Part shown: positions 7,455 through 14,747 of the stretch, piece after piece
Numbering within the stretch: the first letter of the stretch is position 1
Layout: each line of letters opens with the position of its first letter
Assembly (NCBI GenBank): GCA_964648005.1
Contig: CAZYKR010000050.1
Span: forward strand, 1-19,635
Direction: 5' to 3'
Source of the DNA: JAGQTE01 sp964648005
Lineage (GTDB): Bacteria; Actinomycetota; Acidimicrobiia; Acidimicrobiales; Acidimicrobilacustridaceae
DNA length: 19,635 nucleotides
Notes under the pieces: model-generated
Told to the model about the DNA's origin: nothing
Databases searched by the model: none
What the model saw: the letters and a program-made list of their open reading frames with translations, nothing else
Position numbers and translations under genes: made by a program

Positions 7455-7934
7455 TCAGGTGCCGAGCTCCTCCCGTAGGTGGCGGTTGCCGCCGCGGACG
7501 ACGGCGATGAGGAGCCCCACCACAGCTTGGGGTGTCCGTATGGGGAGGTCGATGTGCGTCCAGACCTCTGTGCCGAAGCCGACCTCTGCTGGCCCGGCAG
7601 CGGTCGCTTGGCAGGCGACAGTTCGCAGCGTCAAGTAGCTGCGCAGCTGGCCGGTCGCGATGATCCCGGTCAAGGTGTGACACCGGCCCTGGTCGATGCG
7701 CTCGGTGTTGATGCCGGCGATGGTGAGCGTGCCTTGCCTTCTCGAGATCGTCAGTGTGTTGTGCTCGCCGTCGAGGGTGCCGCTGAACCAGCCTGCGAGC
7801 TTGTCGGGGCTGTCGAGGTAGGTCCGGACTTCGTCGAAGGGCGTGTTGGGGATGATGACAGCGTCGTCGATGGTGGGCCCGGTGCCTTCGAGCTTGTGGT
7901 GGGCCCATGGCCAGTCGACGCGCCGGAATGGCAT
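7455..7934 (-). CDS. SRPBCC-like (START/polyketide-cyclase fold) small protein
   Basis: 159 residues from ATG 7934, two bases after the MFS stop codon, so probably translationally coupled to the exporter. The sequence opens with a beta strand and helix typical of SRPBCC proteins (VIIPNTPFDEVRTYLDSP, then KLAGWFSG), alternates short strands (LTISRR, LTIAGI, CHTLTGIIATG, VGFGTEVWTHIDL), and ends with a long helix (RTPQAVVGLLIAVVRGGNRHL). This matches the helix-grip layout and usual length of 140-160 residues. Members bind hydrophobic ligands in a cavity; some are cyclases or lipid carriers. No catalytic residue can be named here. Pairing with an efflux pump suggests a role with the pumped compound, but this is inference. 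Confidence 0.65.
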   Translation of the reverse strand: MPFRRVDWPWAHHKLEGTGPTIDDAVIIPNTPFDEVRTYLDSPDKLAGWFSGTLDGEHNTLTISRRQGTLTIAGINTERIDQGRCHTLTGIIATGQLRSYLTLRTVACQATAAGPAEVGFGTEVWTHIDLPIRTPQAVVGLLIAVVRGGNRHLREELGT

Positions 7935-7936
7935 GG

Positions 7937-9556
7937 CTACCCGCTGCTGTCCGCTGGTTCGGGTGTGTGGAGCCGGGGTTCGGCTTCTGCGGCGGTCTTG
8001 GGTCCGCGCAGCGCGGTGAAGGCCGCGGCGGCGACGCTGATGCCGGCGGCGAGGAGCAGGGCTGGAGTCATGCCGTCGACGAAGGCCTGGCGGGCCGAGT
8101 CGATCAGCGTGGCACCGCCGGGCCCCATCTGGCCGGCGACGGCGAGGGCGCCGCCGATGCCTTCCGTGACGGGTTGTGCTACCTCGGGTGGCAATGTCGC
8201 GGCGGCGGGTTCGATGTTTCCCTGATAAGCGGAGTTGAGGACCGAGCCGATGAGCGCGATGCCGACGGCGCCACCCATCTCTCGAACGGTGTCGTTGAGC
8301 GACGACGCGACGCCTTGCTTCTCTTCGGGAAGTGATGAGGTGATGGCGGCGGTGGAAGGGCTCATGGCGAGGCCGACGCCAGCGCCGAGGATCAGGGTGC
8401 CGGGGAGCACGGTGAGGTAGCCGCCCTCGGGGTCGGCCTGCAGGGCGAACACGACGAGACCGGTGGCCATGGCAACCATCCCGGTGACGAGGGTGCGCCG
8501 GAACCCGAAGCGCTCGGCGATGGTCGGGGCGATGGTGGACAGCGGCATCATCATGACCGCCATGGGCAGCAGACCCGATGCGGCTTTGAGGGCGCTGTAA
8601 CCGAGGATGGCTTGGAGGTACTGCACGAGCACGAGGAACAGGGAGAACATCACGGCGAACACGACGAACAGGTTGACGGATCCGGCCGCGAGGCCGCGGA
8701 GCGCGAAGATGCGGACGTCGAGCAGCGGGTGGTCGCGGCGCAGTTCGACGGCGACGAAGGCGGCGGACGCAGCGACGCCGGCGGTGAGCGCAGCGATCGT
8801 GACGGGTGCGTTCCATCCCTGTTCGGGCCCTTCGTGGAATGCCAGTACGAGGCCGCCGACGGCGACGACCGATAGCAGGGACCCGACGATGTCGAAGCCG
8901 GCCTCGGTGTGCTCCACGGAGTGGGGCACGAAGGCGGCGGTGAGTGCGAAGGAGACCGCGGCGAGGGCGATGGGGAGCGCGAACACCCACGGCCAGGTCG
9001 CGTTGTCGATGATCGCCGCGGAGACGAACAGGCCGATGATGCCGCCGGCACCCGCGAACCCGGCCCACGTGCCGATGGCTTTGGCCTGCTCCTCGCGGGG
9101 GAAGCTGGTCGTGATGACCGACAGGGTGACCGGCATGACCATCGCCGCTGCGACACCGGCCAGGACGCGCAGACCGATGAGCATGCCGGGATCGGTGGCG
9201 AACGCGGACGCGAGGTTGGCGGCGCAGAACGCGACGAGCCCGATCATCAGGATCGGCTTGCGTCCCCACCGGTCACCGATGGCACCGACGGGCATGAGCA
9301 GCGCAGCGAGCGCCAGGGTGTAACCGTTGATGATCCACAGCAGCTGGCTCTGGGTAGCGCCGAGGTCTTCGGCAAGGGCCTGCTGGGCGACGTTGAGGCC
9401 CGACACGGAGGCCACGACGGCGACGAGGGCGACGCACATCGCGGCGAGGATGAGGCGGCGTCGCCCGCTGCTCTCCACGACGATGTCGTGCTCTTCGCTG
9501 CCGGGGAGGAAGGTGGTACCACCCTCGTCGGTCGAATCCGGTTTGGCGATGGTCAA
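7937..9556 (-). CDS. MFS drug-efflux transporter, DHA2 (14-TM, EmrB/QacA type)
   Basis: 539 residues from a TTG start with a strong GAGGAG site 6 nt upstream. Proton-driven export of hydrophobic or cationic compounds across the cytoplasmic membrane is the family role. Visible features: first membrane segment at about residues 35-53, motif A GAIGDRWGRK at 91-100, a motif-C-like GFAGAGGIIGLFVSA, and a length and hydrophobic pattern fitting 14 segments. The last segment is near the C-terminus (LLLAAGISVAAAAFTAL) and is followed by a short polar tail. Oddity: in segment 1 the usual LDxTVVNVALP is GLNVAQQALAEDL, so the conserved Asp is missing. It is divergent from a TetR gene that probably represses it, and the SRPBCC-like gene follows in the same transcript. 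Confidence 0.9.
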   Translation of the reverse strand: MTIAKPDSTDEGGTTFLPGSEEHDIVVESSGRRRLILAAMCVALVAVVASVSGLNVAQQALAEDLGATQSQLLWIINGYTLALAALLMPVGAIGDRWGRKPILMIGLVAFCAANLASAFATDPGMLIGLRVLAGVAAAMVMPVTLSVITTSFPREEQAKAIGTWAGFAGAGGIIGLFVSAAIIDNATWPWVFALPIALAAVSFALTAAFVPHSVEHTEAGFDIVGSLLSVVAVGGLVLAFHEGPEQGWNAPVTIAALTAGVAASAAFVAVELRRDHPLLDVRIFALRGLAAGSVNLFVVFAVMFSLFLVLVQYLQAILGYSALKAASGLLPMAVMMMPLSTIAPTIAERFGFRRTLVTGMVAMATGLVVFALQADPEGGYLTVLPGTLILGAGVGLAMSPSTAAITSSLPEEKQGVASSLNDTVREMGGAVGIALIGSVLNSAYQGNIEPAAATLPPEVAQPVTEGIGGALAVAGQMGPGGATLIDSARQAFVDGMTPALLLAAGISVAAAAFTALRGPKTAAEAEPRLHTPEPADSSG

Positions 9557-9594
9557 CTGGCTCTCCTCGTCGCAGGACGGATCCGGCGGCGCTC

Positions 9595-9625
9595 ACTCTA
9601 GGACACTCTGTTGGCTATAGGACAA
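9595..9625 (-). promoter_or_regulatory. Candidate promoter of the MFS gene
   Basis: Minus strand: TTGTCC (9625-9620) and TAGAGT (9600-9595) with a 19-nt spacer, longer than the optimum. It would give a leader of about 30 nt before the TTG start. Weak by consensus alone; the overlap with the operator candidate supports it. Confidence 0.3.
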
Positions 9626-9633
9626 GTCGTCCT
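9619..9633. promoter_or_regulatory. Palindromic operator candidate between MFS and TetR genes
   Basis: AGGACaagtcGTCCT: 5-bp perfect arms with one extra matched pair around the centre. A second TAGGACA half-site lies at 9599-9605, 19 bp from the identical TAGGACA at 9618-9624. The palindrome overlaps a possible minus-strand -35 (TTGTCC, 9625-9620) of the MFS gene. This is a typical arrangement for a divergent TetR regulator. Confidence 0.55.
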
Positions 9634-9662
9634 GAAGTGCCGTGCGGCGATAGGGTCGGGGG

Positions 9663-10250
9663 ATGGCGACCGGGCTTGACGTGGACCCTCGGGTGGTGCG
9701 CACTCGGCGCGATGTGCTCGCTGCGGCCCGGGCGGTGCTGCTCGAGGAGGGGTGGGAGCGGGTGACGGTCAGCCGGGTCGCGGATCGCAGCGGGTACGCC
9801 CGCACGACCCTCTACCGGCATTGGCCTCAGCGACTGGATCTTCTGCGAGACCTGATCGGCGAGGAGGCCCGACTGGCGCACACGACTCCGTCGGGCGACT
9901 TGCGGGCCGACCTGGTCGCGGAGCTGGACGCGTTCCGGGTCGCGGTGACGTCGTCGGGTCTGGGCCGGGTGATGATCGCGATCGGTCAGCAGGCTCGTGA
10001 CGACGCCGAGCTCGCCGACCTCAACCGGTCGATGCGCGCCGACGGCGCCCGTGTGCTCGAAGAGATCGTGACCGCGGGGATCGAGCGGGGCGAGCTCGAC
10101 GGGCAGGTGGACGTGGACACGGCGGTCGCGCAGCTGGTGGGGCCGGTACTGTTCGGCTACCTGTTCGAAGGCGACGCAGCCCTCGACCGGGGGTTCGTTG
10201 AGTCGGTGGCCGACTGGTTCTTGGCGGCGGCGAGCGGGGTTCGCCGGTAG
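9663..10250 (+). CDS. TetR/AcrR family transcriptional regulator (divergent from MFS exporter)
   Basis: 195 residues from ATG 9663. The N-terminal helix-turn-helix spans about residues 34-53 (VTVSRVADRSGYARTTLYRH), with the family's Y-R-H-W ending. The all-helical C-terminal half (from about residue 70) is the ligand-binding and dimer domain and is variable as usual. It is divergent from the MFS gene with 106 bp between, which contains a palindrome fitting a TetR dimer. The likely role is autoregulation and repression of the exporter and the SRPBCC-like gene until a ligand binds. A TAGGGT box 7 nt before the ATG could serve as a -10 for a leaderless transcript; GGGG just before the ATG is the only ribosome-site-like sequence. 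The stop is 9 nt from the stop of the convergent thioesterase gene. Confidence 0.9.
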   Translation: MATGLDVDPRVVRTRRDVLAAARAVLLEEGWERVTVSRVADRSGYARTTLYRHWPQRLDLLRDLIGEEARLAHTTPSGDLRADLVAELDAFRVAVTSSGLGRVMIAIGQQARDDAELADLNRSMRADGARVLEEIVTAGIERGELDGQVDVDTAVAQLVGPVLFGYLFEGDAALDRGFVESVADWFLAAASGVRR

Positions 10251-10259
10251 CGGTCGACG

Positions 10260-10706
10260 TCAGCGCTGGCGGGGCTCCGCGATGAGCACCGTGCCTTGGG
10301 CGAGGCCGCAGGGTCGGCCGTCGTTGTCCACTTCGACCTGGACGACGGCGGTCCGGCGGGTGAGCGACACGATGGTCGAGCGGGCGGTGAGGGTGCCATC
10401 GCGGACCGCGGCGAGGAGGTTGAGCTTGAACTCGGTCGTGGCGGCCCATCGGCCGCGTTCGATGACGGGGTAGAGCACGGCGCCGAGGACGTGGTCGACG
10501 AGGGCGGAGAGGACGCCGCCGTGAAGGGTGCCGAAGGGGTTGAGCAGTTCGGGGCGGACGTCCAGCTGGGCGGTCATGACGGCGGGGCCGACGTGGGTGG
10601 TTCGGATGCCGAGGTAGGTCGGCAGGCCGTCGAGCTGGTCGGTCAGGGCCGTCATCGCGGTGGCGGTGTCGGCGTCGTAGCGGTCAGGGGTGACGGGTTC
10701 GGGCAT
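10260..10706 (-). CDS. PaaI-type hotdog-fold thioesterase
   Basis: 148 residues, the usual length for this family. The catalytic helix signature is clear: NPFGTLHGGVLSALVDHVLG at about residues 56-75, with N56, the HGG turn at 62-64 and Asp71 as the expected acid. The central beta sheet follows (TEFKLNLLAAV, GTLTARSTIV, TAVVQVEV). Family members hydrolyse acyl-CoA thioesters, often aryl or medium-chain, as cytoplasmic tetramers. ATG 10706 lies 11 nt after the stop of the longer thioesterase upstream, so both sit in one operon with the MmpL transporter. The exact acyl group cannot be read from sequence. Confidence 0.87.
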   Translation of the reverse strand: MPEPVTPDRYDADTATAMTALTDQLDGLPTYLGIRTTHVGPAVMTAQLDVRPELLNPFGTLHGGVLSALVDHVLGAVLYPVIERGRWAATTEFKLNLLAAVRDGTLTARSTIVSLTRRTAVVQVEVDNDGRPCGLAQGTVLIAEPRQR

Positions 10707-10717
10707 GGTGGACTCGT

Positions 10718-11392
10718 TCAGGTGGTGGGGTCGTTGGCGAACTTGGTGAGGTCGACTGCGAGGAAGAGGGCTTCGGCGCGGACGAAGGTGCCTTGGTCGG
10801 ATTCGCCGTGGGCTTCGATCCAGAGCTTGCGGTCGGCTCGGTCGCGCAGCGAGGCAGTGACCCGCAGCTCTTGGTGGAGGGGCGCGGGGGCGATGTAGTC
10901 GATGTTGAGGTTGGCGGTGTAGGCGAGCTCGCCGATGATCGGGAGCACGTAGCCCATGGTCTCGTCGAGGATGGCGGCGACGACGCCGCCGTGGGCGCGG
11001 CCGGGGGCGCCTTCGAAGGCGGGGCCGAGGGTGGTGGTGGCGGTGACGGCGTCGCCGTGGCGGCGGACCTCGAGGCCGATGCCCATGGGGTTGGTGCGCC
11101 CCGACACGATGGAGTCGCGGAACATGTCCATGGGGTTGCCGTCGGCGCCGATCGGTTCGAGCTGGCCGCCGTTGAGGAGGGCGGCGAAGCGGGGGTTGGC
11201 GGCGATCTCCGCGGTGCGGTCGCGGGCGGGGCGGGCTTCGGCCTCGGCAGCGAGCGCGTCGGCGGTCGCTGAGACGCGGTTGGCGAGGTCGATGTCGATG
11301 CGGTGGCCGAGGAGCTTGTGGCCGAGGCGTTGGAGGGCGGTGGCCATGCGGGTGCGGGCATCGAGCTCGTCGGTGGTCTCGTCGAGGTTCAT
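10718..11392 (-). CDS. Hotdog-fold thioesterase with long N-terminal extension
   Basis: 224 residues from ATG 11392, which overlaps the MmpL stop by 4 nt (ATGA); AAGGAA lies 8 nt upstream. The hotdog domain is in the C-terminal part: FEGAPGRAHGGVVAAILDET at about 126-145, with HGG at 134-136 and Asp143, then strands LNIDYIAPAPLHQEL and GTFVRAEALFLAV. This layout matches PaaI/THEM4-like acyl-CoA thioesterases. The first 90 or so residues are helical and charged and resemble N-terminal extensions of other actinobacterial members. It differs clearly from the 148-residue neighbour, so the two are not a recent duplication. Confidence 0.85.
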   Translation of the reverse strand: MNLDETTDELDARTRMATALQRLGHKLLGHRIDIDLANRVSATADALAAEAEARPARDRTAEIAANPRFAALLNGGQLEPIGADGNPMDMFRDSIVSGRTNPMGIGLEVRRHGDAVTATTTLGPAFEGAPGRAHGGVVAAILDETMGYVLPIIGELAYTANLNIDYIAPAPLHQELRVTASLRDRADRKLWIEAHGESDQGTFVRAEALFLAVDLTKFANDPTT

Positions 11393-13626
11393 GGCATGGG
11401 TTCCTTGTCGAGGAGTTGGTCGGTGTCGTCGCCGGGTAGGCGGTGGGGCGAGTCCGCTGGCGGCAGGGCGGTGTCGCCTTCGATGTCGAGGTGGGGTAGC
11501 GCGCGGTCGAGCCAGCCGGGGAGCCACCAGTTGCGGGAGCCGAGCAGGGTCATGGTGGCGGGTACGACGACCATGCGGATGATCGTGGCGTCGAGGGCGA
11601 CGGCGATGGCGAGCCCGAACCCGAACATCTTGATCTCGGGGGTGTCGCCGAGGACGAAGGACGCGAAGACGCTAATCATGATGAGCGCGGCGGCGGTGAT
11701 GACGCGGGCGGACACGGCGATGCCGTGGATGACGCTGCCGGTGGCGTCGCCGGTGGCGACCCAGTCCTCGCGGACGCGGGAGAGGATGAACACCTCGTAG
11801 TCCATGGACAGCCCGAAGAGGATGGCGAACATCATCATGGGGAGGAACGACACGATGGGGACGGTTTCGTCGAGGCCGACGGCGTCGAGTCCCCATCCCC
11901 ACTGGAACACGGCGACGAGGGCGCCGTAGGCGGCGGCGATGCCCAACAGGTTGACGAGCGCGGCCTTGAGCGCGACCAACGGGGACCGGAACACGGCGGT
12001 GAGCAGCACGAAGGACAGCACCACGACCCCGCCGATGAAGATGACGAGCCGGTCCGAGAGCCGTTGGGCGATGTCGATGAACGCGGCGGTGGTGCCGGTG
12101 ACCTCGATGGTCGTGCCGGTGTCGGCTTCGGCCGAGGGGACGGTTTGGGTGCGGAGCCGGTCGACGAGCTCTTCGGTGGCGTGGTCCTGGGGGCTGGTGG
12201 TGGGGATGGCCTGGATGACGGCGGTGTCGCCGGCCGCGTTGGTCTGGGCGGGGGTCGCGAAGCGCACGCCGGAGGTGGCGGCGATCGCGGCGGTGATGTC
12301 GCCGAGCGCGCTGTCAGGGTCGGAGGTGCCGGTCAGGTCGACGGCGACGAGCAGCGGCCCGTTGAACCCGGCGCCGAATCCTTCGGCGAGCAGGTCGTAC
12401 GCACGACGGGCGGTGGTGTCGGGGGGTTGGTTGCCGGCGTCGGGCCATCCCAGTTCGAGGCGGGTGGCGGGGAGGGCGAGGACCACGAGCACGGCGGCGC
12501 CGGCGGCGAGGAACGGCCACGGTCGGCGGGTCACGAGGCGGGCCCAGCGGGCCGACATGGCCCGCGAAGCATGGTGATCGGTCTCGAAGCGCAGGCTGAC
12601 GCCGGGGACGCGGAGGCGGTCGATGCGGGTGCCGACGAGGCCCAGCAGCGCGGGCAGGAGGGTGACGGCGACCAAGACTGCGACGGCGACGACGAGTGAG
12701 ACGGCGTAGCCGAGGACGGCGACGAGGGGGATGCCGATGAGGGCGAGGCCGAGAATGGCGATCATGACAGTGATCCCGGCGAAGATGACTGCCTGCCCGG
12801 AGGTGGCCAGGGCGCGCCCGATCGATTCGTCGACGTCCATGCCTTCGGCGAGGTGCTGGCGGTGGCGGGTGACGATGAACAGCGCGTAGTCGATGCCCAC
12901 CGCGATGCCGATCATTGACCCGAGGATTGGGGCGATGGAGGTGACCTCGACGAACCCGCCGAGGAGGCGGATCAGCGCGAACCCCACAGCGATGCCGACG
13001 AGCGAGGTGCCCAGCGGCAGGGCCATGGCGACGATCGATCCGAACGCGACGGCCAGGACGATCATGGCGACGGACAGGCCGATGAGCTCGGAGGTGCGGG
13101 TCTCGTCAGGGCCGAGGCGTTCGACGACGGGCCCGCCGTATTCGACCTGCAGTCCCGCGTCGCGGGCGGGACGATCGGTGGCGACGAGCGCTTCGACGCC
13201 GTCGGGGCCGACCTCGCGGGCGGTGATCCCGTAGACGATCTCGGCGAACGCGACTCGCCCGTCGGCGGACACCAGGAACGCGCCAGCGGGACCGAAGGGG
13301 TCGATCACCTGGCGCACGTCGGGCAGCGCCCGGATCTCCTCCAAGGTGGCCTGGGCGCCCGCCCGGTAGGCGGGATCGGTGACCTGGCCGGTGCCGGCGG
13401 CGAACACGACCCGGGCGCGGCCGCCGGCGGCTTCGGGGAAGCGGTCCTCGAGGAGGTCGATCGCCCGTTGGGACTCGGTGCCTGGGATCTCGATGCTCTC
13501 GCTCGACTCCGCCCCCCACTGAGCCGCCGCGCCGAACGCGGCGGCGATGGCGAGGACCCACAGGCCCATGACTCGCCACGGTCCCCGCGCGCACCAGCGT
13601 CCGAGTCGGTAGAGAGCGAGCGTCAA
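11389..13626 (-). CDS. MmpL/RND-superfamily transporter
   Basis: 745 residues from TTG 13626, chosen because GGAGG lies 5 nt upstream and the protein then begins MTLALYRLGRWCARGPWR, as MmpL proteins usually do. An ATG at 13701 in frame would start inside the palindromic operator and is unlikely. Two-fold RND layout: segment 1 (VMGLWVLAIAAAFGAAA), a periplasmic-type domain with PGTES and DDR-like elements, then membrane blocks with the paired Asp-Tyr signatures GIDYALFIVTRHR (near residue 245) and GLSMDYEVFILSRVRE (near 608), thought to carry protons. The C-terminus is short and polar. Family members export lipids, glycolipids, siderophores or drugs. It leads an operon with two thioesterases and is divergent from the P450 operon, suggesting export of an acylated or oxidised product. 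Confidence 0.9.
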   Translation of the reverse strand: MTLALYRLGRWCARGPWRVMGLWVLAIAAAFGAAAQWGAESSESIEIPGTESQRAIDLLEDRFPEAAGGRARVVFAAGTGQVTDPAYRAGAQATLEEIRALPDVRQVIDPFGPAGAFLVSADGRVAFAEIVYGITAREVGPDGVEALVATDRPARDAGLQVEYGGPVVERLGPDETRTSELIGLSVAMIVLAVAFGSIVAMALPLGTSLVGIAVGFALIRLLGGFVEVTSIAPILGSMIGIAVGIDYALFIVTRHRQHLAEGMDVDESIGRALATSGQAVIFAGITVMIAILGLALIGIPLVAVLGYAVSLVVAVAVLVAVTLLPALLGLVGTRIDRLRVPGVSLRFETDHHASRAMSARWARLVTRRPWPFLAAGAAVLVVLALPATRLELGWPDAGNQPPDTTARRAYDLLAEGFGAGFNGPLLVAVDLTGTSDPDSALGDITAAIAATSGVRFATPAQTNAAGDTAVIQAIPTTSPQDHATEELVDRLRTQTVPSAEADTGTTIEVTGTTAAFIDIAQRLSDRLVIFIGGVVVLSFVLLTAVFRSPLVALKAALVNLLGIAAAYGALVAVFQWGWGLDAVGLDETVPIVSFLPMMMFAILFGLSMDYEVFILSRVREDWVATGDATGSVIHGIAVSARVITAAALIMISVFASFVLGDTPEIKMFGFGLAIAVALDATIIRMVVVPATMTLLGSRNWWLPGWLDRALPHLDIEGDTALPPADSPHRLPGDDTDQLLDKEPMP

Positions 13627-13668
13627 CGCGACCTCCAAGCGGTTGTGGCTGTTGTCAGCCGCCGCGGA

Positions 13669-13712
13669 GTTTAGACACAGCATCCAACTTCTTCTAGACA
13701 TCGTGTCTAAAC
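13669..13712. promoter_or_regulatory. Operator candidate between MmpL and P450 operons
   Basis: A perfect palindrome TAGACA-tcg-TGTCTA is at 13695-13709. A further TTTAGACAC half-site is at 13670-13678; it pairs with GTGTCTAAA on the right to make 10-bp perfect outer arms (13669-13678 and 13703-13712). So three TAGACA half-sites lie in 44 bp in the 120-bp divergent intergenic region. This fits a TetR-type regulator controlling both directions. The TetR gene at 16039 in the rightward operon is the obvious candidate, by inference only. Confidence 0.65.
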
Positions 13713-13734
13713 GGGGTCACTATGGTGCTCGTGC

Positions 13735-13740
13735 GGAGGT
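13735..13740 (+). promoter_or_regulatory. Ribosome binding site fixing the MBL-fold gene start
   Basis: GGAGGT ends 6 nt before GTG 13747. It decides the start codon of the first gene of the rightward operon. Confidence 0.8.
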
Positions 13741-13746
13741 TCCCTG

Positions 13747-14736
13747 GTGCGTGAGCCGCTGGTCCCGGTGCTCGGGTGTCTGCCCGACGCGGTGCGCGGC
13801 TTCGAGTTGCCCACGCCGTTCCCGGTGGGACCGGTGAACTGCTACGTCCTGCTGGACGACCCGGTGACGGTCATCGACCCCGGCATGCTCTACGGCGACA
13901 CCATCGAGACGCTGACCAGCGAGCTCGCCGAGGTGGGTCTGTCGGTGCGCGACGTCGAAGCGGTCGTGGTCACCCACGCCCATCCCGACCACTACGGGAC
14001 CGCCGGCTGGCTCGCCGAGCAGGCCGACGCGCCCATCTACGCGGGTCGTGCCGAGCTGGCGAAGCTGTTGGAGAACCGCGACCCTGACCTGCTCTACGAG
14101 CTGATCCGCTCCTTCGGGATCCCCGAAGACCTCCTCGGCGTATTCCCCACCTTCTACGGGGCGGTCAAGGAGTGGTTGCACGACATCGACGAGTCGAGGG
14201 TCATCCCCGTCGACGACGGCGAGGTCCTGTGGCTGGGCGGCCGCCGCCTGGAGGCGATCGTGACCCCCGGTCACGCGGCCGGGCACCTGTCGCTGTGGGA
14301 GCCCGACTCGTCAAGGCTGCTGTCGGGTGATCATCTGTTGCCGGCCATCACCCCGAACCCGCTCGTCGAGCTCGACGACCAGAGCGACCTCCTGCGCCGT
14401 CGCAGCCTCGTCGAGTACCTCGACTCGCTGGCCCGGTTCGAGGCGCTCGACCCCGACGTGGTACTTCCCGGCCACGGGCCTGCCTTCACGTCGGTCCCGA
14501 CCCTGGTGACGGCCACCCGCGCCCACCACGAGCGCCGCGCCGACGAGATCCTCGGTCACATCGCGGCGCTCGGCGAACCGACCGCCTACGAGCTATCCCG
14601 CGTCGTGTTCCCGCACATCGAAGGCTTCGAGATCATGCTGTCGATCTCGGAGATCCTCGGCCACGTCGACCTGCTGGTCGCCGACGGGGACGTGGTGATC
14701 GACCGAGGCCGCCCGACCCGGTACGTCGCGACGTGA
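13747..14736 (+). CDS. MBL-fold metallo-hydrolase
   Basis: 329 residues from a GTG start. All metal ligands of a two-zinc metallo-beta-lactamase fold are visible: H77-A-H79-P-D81-H82 (THAHPDH), H176 (TPGHAAGH), D195 (SGDHLLP) and H243 (PGHGPAF). The N-terminal strands (PTPFPVGPVNCYVLLDD, VTVIDPGML) are typical of the glyoxalase II-like branch. The C-terminal helical part (from about 250) resembles the winged-helix-like extension of LACTB2-type and related hydrolases. Known members cleave thioesters, esters, phosphodiesters or lactones, so the substrate is open; with thioesterases nearby, a thioester or lactone is plausible. It is the first gene of the rightward operon, and its TGA overlaps an upstream alternative start of the P450. 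Confidence 0.9.
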   Translation: MREPLVPVLGCLPDAVRGFELPTPFPVGPVNCYVLLDDPVTVIDPGMLYGDTIETLTSELAEVGLSVRDVEAVVVTHAHPDHYGTAGWLAEQADAPIYAGRAELAKLLENRDPDLLYELIRSFGIPEDLLGVFPTFYGAVKEWLHDIDESRVIPVDDGEVLWLGGRRLEAIVTPGHAAGHLSLWEPDSSRLLSGDHLLPAITPNPLVELDDQSDLLRRRSLVEYLDSLARFEALDPDVVLPGHGPAFTSVPTLVTATRAHHERRADEILGHIAALGEPTAYELSRVVFPHIEGFEIMLSISEILGHVDLLVADGDVVIDRGRPTRYVAT

Positions 14737-14747
14737 AAGGCGCCACC

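Noticed and set aside
7455..9269. A 604-codon minus-strand frame
   Set aside because: Only its last 159 codons (from ATG 7934) look like protein. The rest is an out-of-frame Arg/Pro-rich reading of the MFS gene.
11725..12699. A 324-codon plus-strand frame antisense to the MmpL gene
   Set aside because: Asp/Gly/Glu-rich shadow of a transporter gene; no ribosome site or recognisable domain.
13627..13701. A longer MmpL start at ATG 13701
   Set aside because: It would begin inside the TAGACA palindrome, lacks a ribosome site and adds no family-like sequence; TTG 13626 has GGAGG at good spacing.
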